Positions 1 through 10,168 of a stretch of DNA of 64,000 bases are shown one piece after another (position 1 is the first letter of the stretch; each line of letters starts with the position of its first letter). Both the position numbers and the translations under genes were made by a program. This stretch comes from Myripristis murdjan (taxonomy: Eukaryota > Chordata > Actinopteri > Holocentriformes > Holocentridae), in NCBI RefSeq assembly GCF_902150065.1, contig NC_043990.1, positions 2,829,890 through 2,893,889 on the forward strand. The letters are read 5' to 3'. The notes under the pieces were generated by a model. That model did no database searches. It had not been told where the DNA came from and was given only the letters and a program-made list of their open reading frames with translations.

Positions 1-360
1 TTTTTGACAGTATATTTTAAGCATTATTACATAAGAGGGTGTGAAGTTACAATAATGACAGTCAAGCACACCCTAGAGTGTAATATTGCGATTATACAAC
101 TAGCCTATTACTGACAAAATAAAATGTATAATCAAAATGTATTCATACCGTGGGCATTTCGTTCTTAAAATATAAACGTTTTTTGATAGTATTTCTCCAT
201 TTCAGCGGAAATACATCTGCTGAAATGGAGAGAATACGATCTGATGTTAACTAGTCCTTGTCAACCAGCCAACTTGGGCTTATCAAAACTGAATAAATAC
301 CACACACAGCAACACAAAACTGCTTTGCTAGCTCAATCATGTTGTAACTAGAATACCCTC
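1..360. other. AT-rich intergenic DNA
   Basis: No gene or recognisable element seen. A short inverted repeat around 190-230 (ctccatttcagcgg and its complement) is the only structure noticed. Confidence 0.5.
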
Positions 361-1280
361 TAGAAAAAATCATTTTTTCATGGACTGATAGTTATGCTTC
401 TGCCGACTTCTCAGTCATTTTTAATCTAACAGGTGCCGTGACAACGACTTACCAGCACAGCTGATCTTTATCTACAACCAACTTATACTGACAGTTATAT
501 TTAAATATAGGCTACTGCTTTCCAGTGTTGTCCAGTTAAATGTTCATTTCAATGTACAGATGCAAACAAATTGACAAATTAATTACATCAGTGGCCTAGG
601 CAACTCATAAAGAATAAACAAATGAATAATGATTAATAGGCTAATTAATAACTGATAACATTAACTCATTAATAACAAAAACAAAGTTGTAGCCTTATAG
701 CCTTTTCTCCGTGGAAAATCTTACAGGTACTGTCTGTGGTGTTGAATCTGCATCAGCAGGTACTGTCTGTGCATTTCATTCTGTTTATTATAGAAATTAA
801 AGCTCCATAAAATTCACAGAGGATCTTGTTTAGCTCTTCTTTACTTACACCTGAAAAATCAGCTGTCTGCCCGGTGTTTGTCAGGTAGTCTTGTAGACAT
901 TTGACGGCCCAAGACGTTGGCCGGGCTGTGCGTTATTTCTTGACCTCTCCAGCTGATCCAGCTCTTCACTCGTCACTCTCGCATATCTCGGCTTTATCTG
1001 TTATGTCTTGTCTTCCTCGTTCAGCCATTTATCTAAACTTAGGTCGGCAAAGAAATCAAAATTGACAACAAATTGGTCCATTATGCAGACTGACAAAGTT
1101 GACAGCGGTTTTTGATGCGGGTTTCAGTGAAACGTTCTGTGTTGCGATGGAAACCACACAGACTCGGGCAATAAGATATAGGCGGAGTAATATTTTCAGT
1201 GATAAGGTATTTTTCATTTGAGCACGGCTAGTCATGTCATGGTCATTTGAGCACATTCTAAACGTCTGATTGACCACTCA
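361..1280 (-). repeat. Crypton/KIAA1958-like relic, copy 1 (decayed)
   Basis: This stretch is similar, over most of its length, to a second copy at 13618-14192 plus 28196-28800. In the second copy the minus strand still encodes a recognisable protein fragment; here the same strand has many small differences and no long frame (only the N-terminal part near 1056-1277 reads, with the same VCVVS...NVSLKPASK start). Family assignment comes from copy 2 and is inference. Confidence 0.5.
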
Positions 1281-2011
1281 GATTGCTTGGTCGGATCTAC
1301 CTGTTGTATAATTTTTAAAAAATCTTACTTACCCCCTGGACTTCCTCCACGTACCCACAGGGTTACACGTAGCCCCATTTGAGAAACTGTGCTGTAGGGT
1401 ATATGCCCACATCAGCATAAGCACTGACATCTTCTGCTAAAAACACAATCATATAGGAAATCAAGTTGATCATATAATGATGTCCCTTACTGTATCGACC
1501 TCAGGAGCCATAACAGCTATGAAAAACTGTGACACTGCCATTTGGTTCCTGTCCGTTCTCATGTTTATTCTATGTTGATCCCCTCGTGCATGTTGCCGCA
1601 TGTCAGCCAGTCCACCATGAGGCACAGAAAACACTCGCCGACACGTTTTGCAATTTGCCTTGTAGGCCTACTCGTTGCCACTGACGCTGTCAGGCCACGG
1701 GTTCGCCTCTTCCCATTCACATCTGTACTTTTGCAAACGTTTTTGCTTTTTGGGACGTGATGGGGTGTCGGGTGTAGCCGACATCTTTAAAACGCGGGTG
1801 CCTTGGTGCATGCAGTGAGCAGCGTTGGTGTGTAACTAGGCAACCCGAGACAGGAGCGGGCAGGCCGGCAGACAGTCACACAGAGAGACACAGCCACGGG
1901 AGGTGGAGGTCTATCCGCTGTACCTCGCGTTAGGTCCTCGCTACGTGGGTCCTGCCACGATTAAATTAGCTACCTTTAACATTTCCTGTGTTTTATTTGG
2001 TTCATTATTCA
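1281..2011. other. Unassigned repeat-like DNA, moderately CpG-rich near 1780-1960
   Basis: No coding feature is supported. Bases 1780-2011 are GC-richer and continue after the MITE at 2854, so the MITE landed inside an older, unidentified element. Confidence 0.4.
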
Positions 2012-2853
2012 GGGCTCTAGTTTCGCAGATCAGGCGAGGCGGGGGCGTAGCGCAGATGCGCTTCGCCAACTGGGTGTGGCCAGGTGGATTTTCCAAGTTT
2101 GGCACGCCATGTTCGGTGGCGCAAGTACTCCACCATCCCTCCTACCGGCGGAGGGGAGGAGAGAAGGCATGGAGTGGGTTTGACACAGCCGATTCACATT
2201 TAACCAATCAAATGAGCCCCTGTCCTTGCCTTTAAAATGCACTGCGTGAAGGCGTAATGAAAGTTTACACAGCTGACATGGAGGTCTATTGCCGCGGGCG
2301 GAGCGGAGCTCAGGAGACAGGCGCGGAGCGGAGACCGGCGAGCAGTGCGGACACGTCACCAAAACCTCACAGGCAGGCTTCCGGAATGTCAGGCACATGA
2401 ACGATGCAATAAATACCGAAAAAAACACTATTCATGCTACGATCACAATCAGCACATACATATATCTCCATATCAACTGTCCCGTCACAGCTGATGTCAG
2501 ATCAAAGGAGATTGGCACCGTTTGTGCTGATTGTGAGGTTTTGGTGATGTGAGCCAGCCAGCCAAACTTCCACTGCGCCGGCTCCGCTCCGCCTTGCGCT
2601 GAAAGTAGACGTGGTTTCAGATGGCGAGCTTTTGGCGCACCTCGGCGAAGCCTTTGGGCACGAAACTGTCACTGCGCCAAGCCGAATCTGTCGGCACCCT
2701 CCCCCCGCTGTGCCGCCACTCCCATCTCGGCGAAAACCCTCCGCCTGCGAAACTTGGACACTGTCCGCCTCTGCCGTTTCGCCGGTCGAAACTAGCTCTG
2801 CGCGGGGTTCGCCTCACTGGCGCCACCCCCGCCTGCGCCGGAAACTAGAGCCC
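2012..2853. mobile_element. Non-autonomous DNA transposon (MITE-like), copy 1
   Basis: The element begins GGGCTCTAGTTTC and ends with the complement GAAACTAGAGCCC. It is flanked by TCA on both sides (2009-2011 and 2854-2856), a 3-bp target duplication. Both ends are rich in GGCG/CGCC motifs that fold toward each other, and the centre has an inverted pair around gaggttttggtg. There is no transposase. A second, 784-bp copy is at 61859-62642. A 3-bp duplication suggests PIF/Harbinger, but the superfamily is not proven. Confidence 0.75.
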
Positions 2854-3199
2854 TCAGTGTTGATGCGTGTGTGACAGACGTGTATGGGGCATTCATGAAA
2901 ATATGAGACAAATTGCGTAATATTTCATTGTCAGTTTAAGGACAATTCCATATTTTACAGGACGGGTGGCAACCCTATGCATGGTCATGAAGAACTTATG
3001 CAACAAGAGAGAGAGCCAGTCAGAGTTTGCCGACATTTTTCATGGTGATTTCCCGGGGACACCAAACATAACCACCACTTCTCCAGCCGTCTTTATCCAC
3101 TCTGAGTGTTCAGGGGCCGTCAGTCAAGGTGTCACAAAGGCTGTGACACTGGGAAGGCAGCAGCTGCACTTCTCTTCTCTCTCTTATCACTGCAGTGAG

Positions 3200-3366
3200 A
3201 GCCTGATCTCGACCGGTCTTGATCAAAAATCCCAAGTCTGCTGAGTCGGAGACCAAGACAGGACCGAGTGAAAATGCCTTCGATTCTGAGACGAGACCGA
3301 GACCCTCAAAAAGTGGTCTCGAGACCGGTCTTGAGACCAAGACCGATCTCGAGTACTACAACACTA
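3200..3366. repeat. Fragment of a common teleost repeat (hAT-like end)
   Basis: It contains repeated GAGACCGG/CTCGAGACC motifs and stops at TACTACAACACTA. This resembles the end of a widespread fish repeat beginning AGTGTTGTAGTACTCGAG. Only one end is visible. The flanks 2854-3199 and 3367-3714 hold nothing I can name. Confidence 0.45.
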
Positions 3367-3764
3367 GAAAACAATAACTATTTGCTTAGAGTATAACATA
3401 TAACTGCTTTAAAAACAAGTCACAAGATGCTGGCTCCAAAAACCATGTCCCACAACAGACAAATGGAAAGATACAGTTCAACAGATACATCAAATGGAAT
3501 TTTTCATATACAAAATGAGGAGAAACATAAAAGCATTTGAAAAAAGATGGTCTAAGTGGTCAAACTATTATGCTACAAGAATGAATTAAGATATAGTTGT
3601 TGTAGCCGTTTGTTTTGAAAGGTGGGTATCAAAACTACATATGACTGAATGATAATAAATTGATAACCTGCAGTTTTATTCATTAATTAATACATTGATT
3701 AACATCCTGATGAGAGTATGTTGTGTCCCTGTTGGAGTGGGTCAGAGCATTTCCTAGAGAGCCA

Positions 3765-3812
3765 CTTTGCATCAGCCAGCACCATGCTCCAGTGCTCTGG
3801 GAGAGTTTAGGT
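3765..3812 (+). promoter_or_regulatory. Degraded V1 promoter
   Basis: The octamer variant CTTTGCAT is kept at 3765-3772. The TATA-like TTTATAG of the other family A genes has become TTTAGGT at 3806-3812. Several single-base gaps relative to the paralogues lie nearby. Confidence 0.55.
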
Positions 3813-3886
3813 CCTGAGAGTTGAAGACTGATGACTGACAGCTGTCCTTCATGACAACAGAAGCCCATAATCCTCCTCATCCAAAC

Positions 3887-4369
3887 ATGACTTTGGAGCT
3901 CCATCCTCATCTGGACTCTCCTCTGCGTGCTGCTTGATAGGTACAGTCCAGAGAATCAAAGTCCGCTCCTCTATGAAGATCCGTCCTCCTGAAATGAAGC
4001 GGAGAAAGCATGACGCTGCTTTGTGTTTTGTCTGTGTGTCCTCAGAGTCCAGAGGCCAGGTCACAGTGACTCAGCCTGGAGCAGTGAGCGCTGCTCTGGG
4101 AGCCTCCATCACCATCACATGTAAAACCAGCCAGAATGTTTATGCTTCTGGAAGCACCCATGTTTTAGCCTGGTACCAACAGACAGATGGAGAAATTCCT
4201 AAACTGCTTATTTACTATGCTAATACTCGAGTATCAGGGATTCCAGGTAGTTTTACAGGCAGTGGATCAGGGAGTGACTTCACTCTGACCATCAGTGGAG
4301 TCCAGGCTGAAGATGCAGCAGTTTACTACTGTCAGAGTTACCACTCTATCAACAGTAAAGACGTGTTCA
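3887..4369 (+). pseudogene. IgL kappa-like V segment, family A (V1), leader broken
   Basis: The leader exon is 3887-3940, the intron 3941-4045 and the V exon 4046-4369. The V exon is open and has the expected Ig V landmarks: Cys in [10 protein letters not shown], Trp in LAWYQQ, and the YYC motif before [13 protein letters not shown]. The leader, however, has two inserted G residues compared with V4, V6 and V9 (54 nt instead of 52), which shifts it to a TGA, and the donor is GTACAG rather than GTAAAG. Small indels, many at homopolymers, cluster between 3715 and 4045, while the V exon is clean. The gene is either a pseudogene damaged in its 5' part or carries assembly errors. It is in inverse orientation to C1, so joining would need an inversion. 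Confidence 0.8.
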
Positions 4370-4397
4370 CACAGTGAAAAAGCGCCGTACAAAAACC
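4370..4397 (+). other. V1 12-RSS
   Basis: Heptamer CACAGTG at 4370-4376, 12-bp spacer AAAAAGCGCCGT, nonamer ACAAAAACC at 4389-4397. Consensus-like. Confidence 0.92.
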
Positions 4398-4800
4398 TCC
4401 CTCAGTCAGACTGAACAGAAACAAGTGACTGCTGCAGCTGGAAGCTACTGCAGGGACTGATACAGTTCACTGAGGACACACACACACACACAAAGTTGAT
4501 GAGAACATATCATCTTGTTCATAGTGTCAGTGCCAGTTTTCCCTCTGAGCTTCAAACAGCCACCTCCCACCTCAACAAGCTGAAAGTTCCCCCAAATGAA
4601 GAGGACAGTTCCAGTGAAGAAGCCCAATCAGAAACATTAAAAGCACAACAACATGGAGCAAAGTGAGCTGCCCTGATGCCGACCCCCAAACCACTGCTGA
4701 ATGATCCAAACAGCTTATCCACGCTGCTGCTGGAACATCTGGACTGTCAGGATCCAAACAGATCAGGATGATCATTCAGTCAGCTGGATCAGGAAGCCTC
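4398..4800. repeat. Family A V 3' flank with CA tract
   Basis: The same 3' flank follows V4, V6, V8, V9 and V11: a CTCCCTCAGTCAGACTGAAC stretch, then a CA microsatellite (here 4480-4493, short), then a conserved block that includes GAAGAGGACAGTTCCAGTG. It marks the duplication unit and has no supported gene. Confidence 0.7.
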
Positions 4801-6098
4801 ATTTAGACAGAGGAAAGGCAAGTGAGACAAGAGCCGACTGAACCTGAATGATGACAGGAAATGTATAAAAGTAAAGAGGCAAATTAAGACAAATTTTACA
4901 GTTGAGCTCTGTGTCTATACAGTTATACACCTAAAGACACACACACACACACACGCACACGCACACACACACTCACTCACACACATGCAAACAAACACAC
5001 ACACGTAGGAGTTTCAAAACAACTGATGATGAATGCAGAATATTCAATCTCCATACACCAAAAGAAATTCAAGTCTGATTGTTATTTCTAGTTATATATG
5101 GGTGTTATTGTTTGTAAAAGAAAAGTTTCTATTAATATATGCCTATATAGTTATGATTAGAAATGTCTTGTTGTGGCATATTGTTGATAGTGCAAAAGGC
5201 CAAATCATGAGAAATGAATTGAAAAGCCTTTGTTGTACAAAATGCATATATATTATAAGAATATATTTTGTGTTGTGTTGCATTTCAACACAGAATGGGA
5301 AGATAAAAATGTTGCTCAGTGTGAGTTGCTGGTCAGTCGGTTCACACTGGACCAGGTCTACTGACCGGCTCTCCTTGCAGCTTCTCTTTGCCAGAACTGA
5401 AACGGGTAAACCTGCTTTCATGCTCCACATCCATGGAATTATACTCTTTAATCACAACCTGATATGTTTTGGTCATTTCAAATCACTGAGCAACCCACAC
5501 CCCCAATTTACAACAGCTGTCATGTCTCAGCAGAATACCACACATGGATTTATCTGACATTTGAAAGAGCACTGTTTTCTGTCAGGATGAGGAAAATGGA
5601 GAAAACATTCAACTGAAATGAGACAATAAAAAAGAACGCATTGGAAAAGGGAGAAACATCAAGAGGCCTTCAAACTCACACAACAGGGATTGAGGTGACA
5701 GTATTGAACCTGTGGGGGGCGCTAGTGGGTTTCCAACAGAATGAGGAACAAACAGTGAGCAGGGAAGTGTGCTGGTTCCACATGGACTGAAAAGCCAGTA
5801 ATTCATCTGTTGTACAGACACTGAGTCAGAGCAGAAGAGGAGAATGTGCTGGAGACTGTAGAAGGAAACCTGAGCATCAGAAAATAAAGCCAAGCCACTG
5901 AAATACAGACAAGCAGCAAGAACAAGGAGACTGCTGAGGAAAATAACAATATGGAAAGCAGATCAGAGCATTTTACTGACATGGTTTTAGAAATTAATAA
6001 CAATAACTTTCTTGAACAGCATCCTTCTACATTTTATTAAAACATAACACTAACCTCATGTACACTTGGATTATTCAAATAGTCAATGCCCCCGGCAC

Positions 6099-6099
<1 letters not shown>
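4801..6099. other. Intergenic DNA with CA microsatellites
   Basis: A CA-rich tract lies at about 4935-5005. The rest is AT-rich and shows no Ig segment. A 174-codon open frame at 5033-5557 has no recognisable motif and I do not call it. Confidence 0.45.
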
Positions 6100-6102
<3 letters not shown>

Positions 6103-6167
<65 letters not shown>

Positions 6168-6169
6168 AT
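6103..6169 (+). promoter_or_regulatory. V2 octamer abutting a long TG tract
   Basis: A TG repeat at 6103-6163 runs directly into GTTTGCAT (6162-6169), a 7/8 match to the light-chain octamer ATTTGCAT. The promoter sequence downstream of this point matches the other family B genes; the sequence upstream does not. Confidence 0.7.
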
Positions 6170-6264
6170 ATGTGTCCTGCCTCTCTGCTCTCCACCCGTT
6201 AAGAGGCCAGTGTTGATCAGTGGCTGTCCAGGCCTTTCAGAGCTACTGACACGCCGGCAGCACA

Positions 6265-6840
6265 ATGATGATGTCACACATTCTCCTGCTGGGCACCCTG
6301 GGGCTCCTTGTTCAGGGTGAGACCTCTCTTCTGAAAACTTGGCTTCAGATGCAACCAGCTTTACCACAATCATCTCCTGCTGTGATGGAGAAACACTGAG
6401 ACCAGCAGCATTCACCTTCTTCCATCTGTTCTCCATGTTAAGAAATCCTCCTCTTCTGTTTTCATATTCATCATCTTTCTCCAAGCTGTATTTGTCTCAA
6501 TAACCCTTCTGCTCTTTTGGATATTTTCCAGATTCATCAGGAGAAATCACTGTGACTCAGTCTCCTGGATCTCAGTCTGTTAGTCCAGGACAGACTGTCT
6601 CTATCAGATGTAAAGCCAGTTCAGGTGTTAATTATCTCCACTGGTACCTTCAGAAACCTGGAGAAGCTCCTAAACTCCTGATATATGATGCTACAAGCCG
6701 TTACTCTGGAGTTTCAAGTCGTTTTACAGGCAGTGGATCAGAGAGTGACTTCACTCTGACCATCAGTGGAGTCCAGGCTGAAGATGCAGCAGTTTACTAC
6801 TGTCAGAGTTACCACAATATCAACAGTCAGCGTCTGTTCA
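6265..6840 (+). CDS. IgL kappa-like V segment, family B / A mosaic (V2)
   Basis: The leader exon is 6265-6316 ([17 protein letters not shown]), the intron runs to the AG at 6530-6531, and the V exon is 6532-6840. Both exons are open. FR1, CDR1, FR2 and CDR2 are family B ([11 protein letters not shown], Cys23-type Cys, [15 protein letters not shown]). From about 6720 the sequence becomes family [23 protein letters not shown] and a long [13 protein letters not shown]. The RSS spacer is also family A, and the 3' flank then returns to family B. The best matching donor in the window is V8. The gene appears functional, is on the plus strand next to minus-strand C1, and would join by inversion. Confidence 0.9.
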
Positions 6841-6868
6841 CACAGTGAAAAAGCGTCGTACAAAAACC
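6841..6868 (+). other. V2 12-RSS
   Basis: CACAGTG at 6841-6847, spacer AAAAAGCGTCGT (the family A spacer), ACAAAAACC at 6860-6868. Confidence 0.92.
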
Positions 6869-7164
6869 TCCCTCAGCTGGAGAGGAACTGATCTGACTCA
6901 ACAGCTGCAGAGACAGCAGAGGTTTCACTGGAGAGACAGTAATCAGATAAAATAACTGTATTTTCTTTATGATAACAGTGTACTCAATCATGTGTGTATG
7001 GTATACACTGTAACCCCCTCCCCCAAGTATTATATAGATAAACACAGTTCAAAAAAGGATCAGTATTTATAAGGGTCTAGAGTGAGTCTAACTCCAAAGT
7101 CAAATTGTGATTGGAAAGAATTCTTGAAATTTATCTTCAAATAATCTTTAAGATTATAGTTGAC

Positions 7165-7465
7165 AATGTCATGTGTGGCTGGTACAGAGGACCCAATTGC
7201 AGGAGCAGGTAATGATAAAGAAAATTAACTTATTAACTGAAACTAGAAAATAAGAAAAGGAAAGTGCAAAGGAAACCACAGCAAACACAAGGAAAACACA
7301 GCATGAACAAATTCAGAGAACAAAGTCCACAGACACAGAGTCCAGAGGAAACACACCAGACCAAGAACACACAGGTCCACAAAGTCCAAAAATAAAGTCC
7401 AGGGAAACTTCTATAGACCAACTAAAATCCAAAACCAAAGTCCAAAATAGAAAAAACACTCACAG
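7165..7465. repeat. Non-coding teleost interspersed repeat
   Basis: Purine-rich sequence with repeated AAAGTCCA motifs, beginning near GTCATGTGTGGCTGG and GAGGACCCAATTGCAGGAGC. It resembles the non-autonomous hAT-like repeats that are common in fish. The ends are not resolved. Confidence 0.4.
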
Positions 7466-8150
7466 AAGATATATAATGAGACCCTCATACAATATTTGGA
7501 ATTTAAGTTTTTTTTTTTTTTTTTAATTAATAGTGACATTCGTTTAAATTTAGGTGTTTGTTCATACATACTAGCACTCAAGTATTATCAGTCATTCAGA
7601 GAAATTAAACAGTAATTTTCAATGAATAAATCAAATTAAAATTATTAATGTTTGTGAAGCAGACATTATTTCAGAAATGTGATCCATGAGTTCAGTGACA
7701 CTTTTTAATCTTTCAGCTCCCATCCATTCAAATGCTGCTTCTTCATCTTCTCACAAGATTACTTTAAAAATGTATTTATAAAATTAATATATTATTATCC
7801 CAGACCCTCCTATTCATATTGCTAGCTTTTTCTTTTAAATTGGGAATACATAAGGCATTTTATTTGTCATCTATTTTAATTTCCTCAGTATTTCAGCCCT
7901 TTGAAGCGGCTTTATACACAGACAAAAGTATTTCAAACATTAAAAGGAGTCACACTTATAAGATATTCCCATATGCTGATGATATCATGTTTTATTTGAT
8001 AAGCTTTCCTGAAGTCTGACACCCTCATTTACATTTTGAAATCTTACTAATACAGTATGTGTGCCAACCTAAAATCCATTCCTCCATCCCCGTGCTATAA
8101 TATCAGTGTGGATCAGGACAAGGGACACAACTTATTTGGTAAAAAGATTT
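7466..8150. other. 3' flank of cluster 1 constant gene
   Basis: AT-rich sequence. The part from about 8005 (tttcctgaagtctgacaccc) is shared with the 3' flanks of C2 and C3, so it belongs to the duplicated cluster. No gene seen. Confidence 0.5.
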
Positions 8151-8151
8151 T

Positions 8152-8157
8152 TTTATT
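8152..8157 (-). terminator. Polyadenylation signal for C1
   Basis: AATAAA on the minus strand, about 165 nt after the C1 stop. The same signal occurs at 42558-42563 (C2) and 55023-55028 (C3). Confidence 0.6.
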
Positions 8158-8220
8158 ATTATTTTAACATATATAGAGTATCTGCATTACAGCAAAAAAA
8201 AAAGAGATTATTTAAAGATT

Positions 8221-8224
<4 letters not shown>

Positions 8225-8266
<42 letters not shown>
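8225..8266. repeat. GA microsatellite in the C1 3' UTR
   Basis: Pure GA dinucleotide tract between the C1 stop and its polyadenylation signal. It is also present beside C2 and C3. Confidence 0.9.
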
Positions 8267-8269
<3 letters not shown>

Positions 8270-8322
8270 GAGGCAGAGTGCAGAGTTAAACCAGTAGCAG
8301 AAGTCCCAGTGAGTCAGGTCAG

Positions 8323-8651
8323 TCACTGGGAACACTGGTCTCTCCTCAGTGTCTCGACCTGCGGAGCCTGGGAGCCCTGGGTGGCCTCACAGGTGACAGA
8401 GCCCAGCTTCCTCCACTGGTCTGCAGTGAGCCTCAGGGTGCTGCTCCAGCTGTAGAGGCCGTCCTTCTCCAGCACCCCGGGGCTCCTGCTCTGCTCCCAG
8501 CTGCTGCTGCTGCTGCTGCTGCCGTCCACCTTCCAGGCCAGCCTCCAGTCTGAGGGGAAGCCCTTGTTGGCCAGGCACATAAGCGTGGCCTTCCCCTGCT
8601 GCAGCTCCTCTCTGGAGGGGGGCAGCACCGTCAGGGTGGGAGGGGCGTCAC
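8323..8651 (-). CDS. IgL kappa-like constant domain C1
   Basis: A single exon of 329 nt encodes the light-chain C domain that pairs with the heavy chain CH1 domain. It starts at 8651 after a CCTAG acceptor; the first two bases complete a codon begun by the J segment (A+GT, Ser), giving [13 protein letters not shown]. The 108-residue domain has Cys25, Trp39 and Cys87 of the Ig fold and Cys106 in the C-terminal DQCSQ, the usual bond to the heavy chain. Residues 44-50 are seven serines from an AGC run. Compared with C2 and C3 it differs near the C-terminus (SQAPQVETL against SQSPQTETL). It is on the minus strand downstream of J1a and J1b. The kappa-like (IgL1/L3) assignment is inference from V 12-RSS and J 23-RSS. 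Confidence 0.93.
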
Positions 8652-8753
8652 CTAGGAGACACCAATCAGCTTAGAGGGCGGGAAATAAGCAGCTGGGCAG
8701 TCAGTCAGCGGGTGGTTGGACACCTTTACTGTGTGAGAGTCCATTTTCCCCCT

Positions 8754-8880
8754 TTAAGGACTTTCTGTCAGATGGTTTTTATGCTCCAGCAGTCACTCAA
8801 CTCACACCCTGTTTCACTTCCCTTTAAGAAGCCTCTCATGCACATCAGCACAGAAAGAGTCCTCATATGAACACAAATAC
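8754..8880. promoter_or_regulatory. Conserved J-C intron block (candidate regulatory)
   Basis: A block running from GGACTTTCTGTCAGATGG through CCAGCAGTCACTCA to CCTTTAAGAAGCCTCTCATG. It occurs in all three J-C introns and also in the inter-V spacers at about 31280, 40500, 49165 and 62643. It contains a CAGATG E-box. A regulatory role is conjecture; shared ancestry by duplication would give the same pattern. Confidence 0.4.
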
Positions 8881-9661
8881 ATCAATGCACATAACAGATA
8901 AAAATGAAAATTATTTGGCTACTCCATAAAATTATCACTCATCACTAATGCTATGTTTCTTAAACAATTTAGGGAATAGAAAAAAACATGGAACTTCAAA
9001 GTCTCAATAATTTACAGTTTTTGTCATTACAAATTGTGTTTTGTTTAAAGTCAAAATGAATGCACACTAAAATAGTGGCTGTTTTGAAGAAATCTGAACA
9101 AGATCATCTATAACTGAGATAAACATTTGTTGAGTATTTTCTGCCAAAAAATGTTCATGCCACAGAATTCTGTTCATCAAAACTGATTTCAAGCAGCAAA
9201 CACACAAAGTAATATATCTAATTATTTTCAGCCCACATGTGAAAAACAGATATGAGATGAAATTAAGAATCTGAAATTTGTCTACATTTCCAGATTATAA
9301 TCCTGATCCCACTCTGTTCAAATTAGTTTTCATTCAGCTTCACATGTCATGTAAAATTACTAAATGAAAATCAATATGGTTAAACAGTCTGAAGGAACCA
9401 AAGCTTTGCATTCAACTCTTCTAACTTTGAAGCTGGTCAGTTTTACACATTTTTCACAATTTATAATGAAAAGTCTAAAGAAGTAGTGAGTCAAACTAAG
9501 TGGTTAAGGAGAAAAACAGGCAAGGAAAAACAGTGACTATAAGTGATGGAGGTTAACAAAATACATGTTAAAACCAACCACTAACACTCACACAGAAGAA
9601 TAAAAGTAACCCAGCAGCAGTAACACATTACATGATATTTAATATTTGTGCAGAAACTTAC
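8881..9661 (-). other. J-C intron, cluster 1
   Basis: AT-rich intron between the C1 acceptor and the J1a donor, conserved in clusters 2 and 3. The GTAAGT donor is at 9656-9661 on the minus strand. No separate gene. Confidence 0.7.
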
Positions 9662-9699
9662 TTCCAAACTCCAGTCTGGTTCCTCCACCAAAGTCAAAC
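9662..9699 (-). CDS. IgL J segment J1a
   Basis: A 38-nt J encoding [12 protein letters not shown] plus the first base of the Ser codon shared with C1. The FGGG bulge motif is intact, and GTAAGT follows directly. It is the C-proximal of two J segments. Its first residue is Phe, where the other five J segments have Trp, Arg or Tyr, and its heptamer is not consensus. Confidence 0.9.
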
Positions 9700-9738
9700 C
9701 AAAGTGATACAAACTCATTGAGCCACCGTACAAAAACC
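9700..9738 (-). other. J1a 23-RSS, variant heptamer
   Basis: Coding-strand order is nonamer GGTTTTTGT, 23-bp spacer, heptamer CACTTTG. The consensus base at the fifth position is changed (CACTGTG in the other J segments). The first three bases adjoining the cut are kept. Confidence 0.88.
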
Positions 9739-10091
9739 TCTGACTGTAGAGAGACACGGCTCTCTCACTTTGTCAGAGAAAGCAACAACTACAAGCCCTC
9801 AAGATGCCGCTTTAAAGCAATAATCTGGAATAAATGCCTTCTTTTCTGTTTCTAATGAACTTCATTTTAATAAAGTTGAAATGACCTCAAATTAAAGAAA
9901 TTTAACCGATCATTTGGATTCAGTTTTTCATAGTCTGCTCTGATTTCATTACTTAGAGATCACTGTTGGCTTAAAATCAGATATTAACACGGAAAGTCAA
10001 GCACGGCAGTTTGTTTCATGAAGTGCAGATAATATGAAAAAGTGAATATTAATCTCACTGATTGGTAAGAACATGAAATAATTAAACTTAC

Positions 10092-10129
10092 TTCCAAACT
10101 CCAGTCTGGTTCCTCCACCAAAAGTCCAC
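10092..10129 (-). CDS. IgL J segment J1b
   Basis: A 38-nt J encoding [12 protein letters not shown], followed by a GTAAG donor at 10087-10091. It has the FGGG motif and a consensus RSS. It lies 392 bp upstream of J1a on the minus strand and is likely the better recombination target of the pair. Confidence 0.92.
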
Positions 10130-10168
10130 CACAGTGATACAAACTCATTGAGCCGCCGTACAAAAACC
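10130..10168 (-). other. J1b 23-RSS
   Basis: Heptamer CACTGTG (10130-10136 on the complement), 23-bp spacer, nonamer GGTTTTTGT (10160-10168). Confidence 0.92.

Noticed and set aside
5033-5557. 174-codon open frame
   Set aside because: AT-rich translation without motif, conservation or Ig relation; likely chance.
6066-6320. Cysteine/valine repeat frames over TG tracts (also 33360, 46182, 46333)
   Set aside because: Dinucleotide repeats are open in several frames and give CVCV or THTH translations; no gene evidence.
8387-8578. Glutamine-rich frame inside C1 (also in C2 and C3)
   Set aside because: It is the shifted frame of the AGC repeat in the constant exon, not a separate gene.
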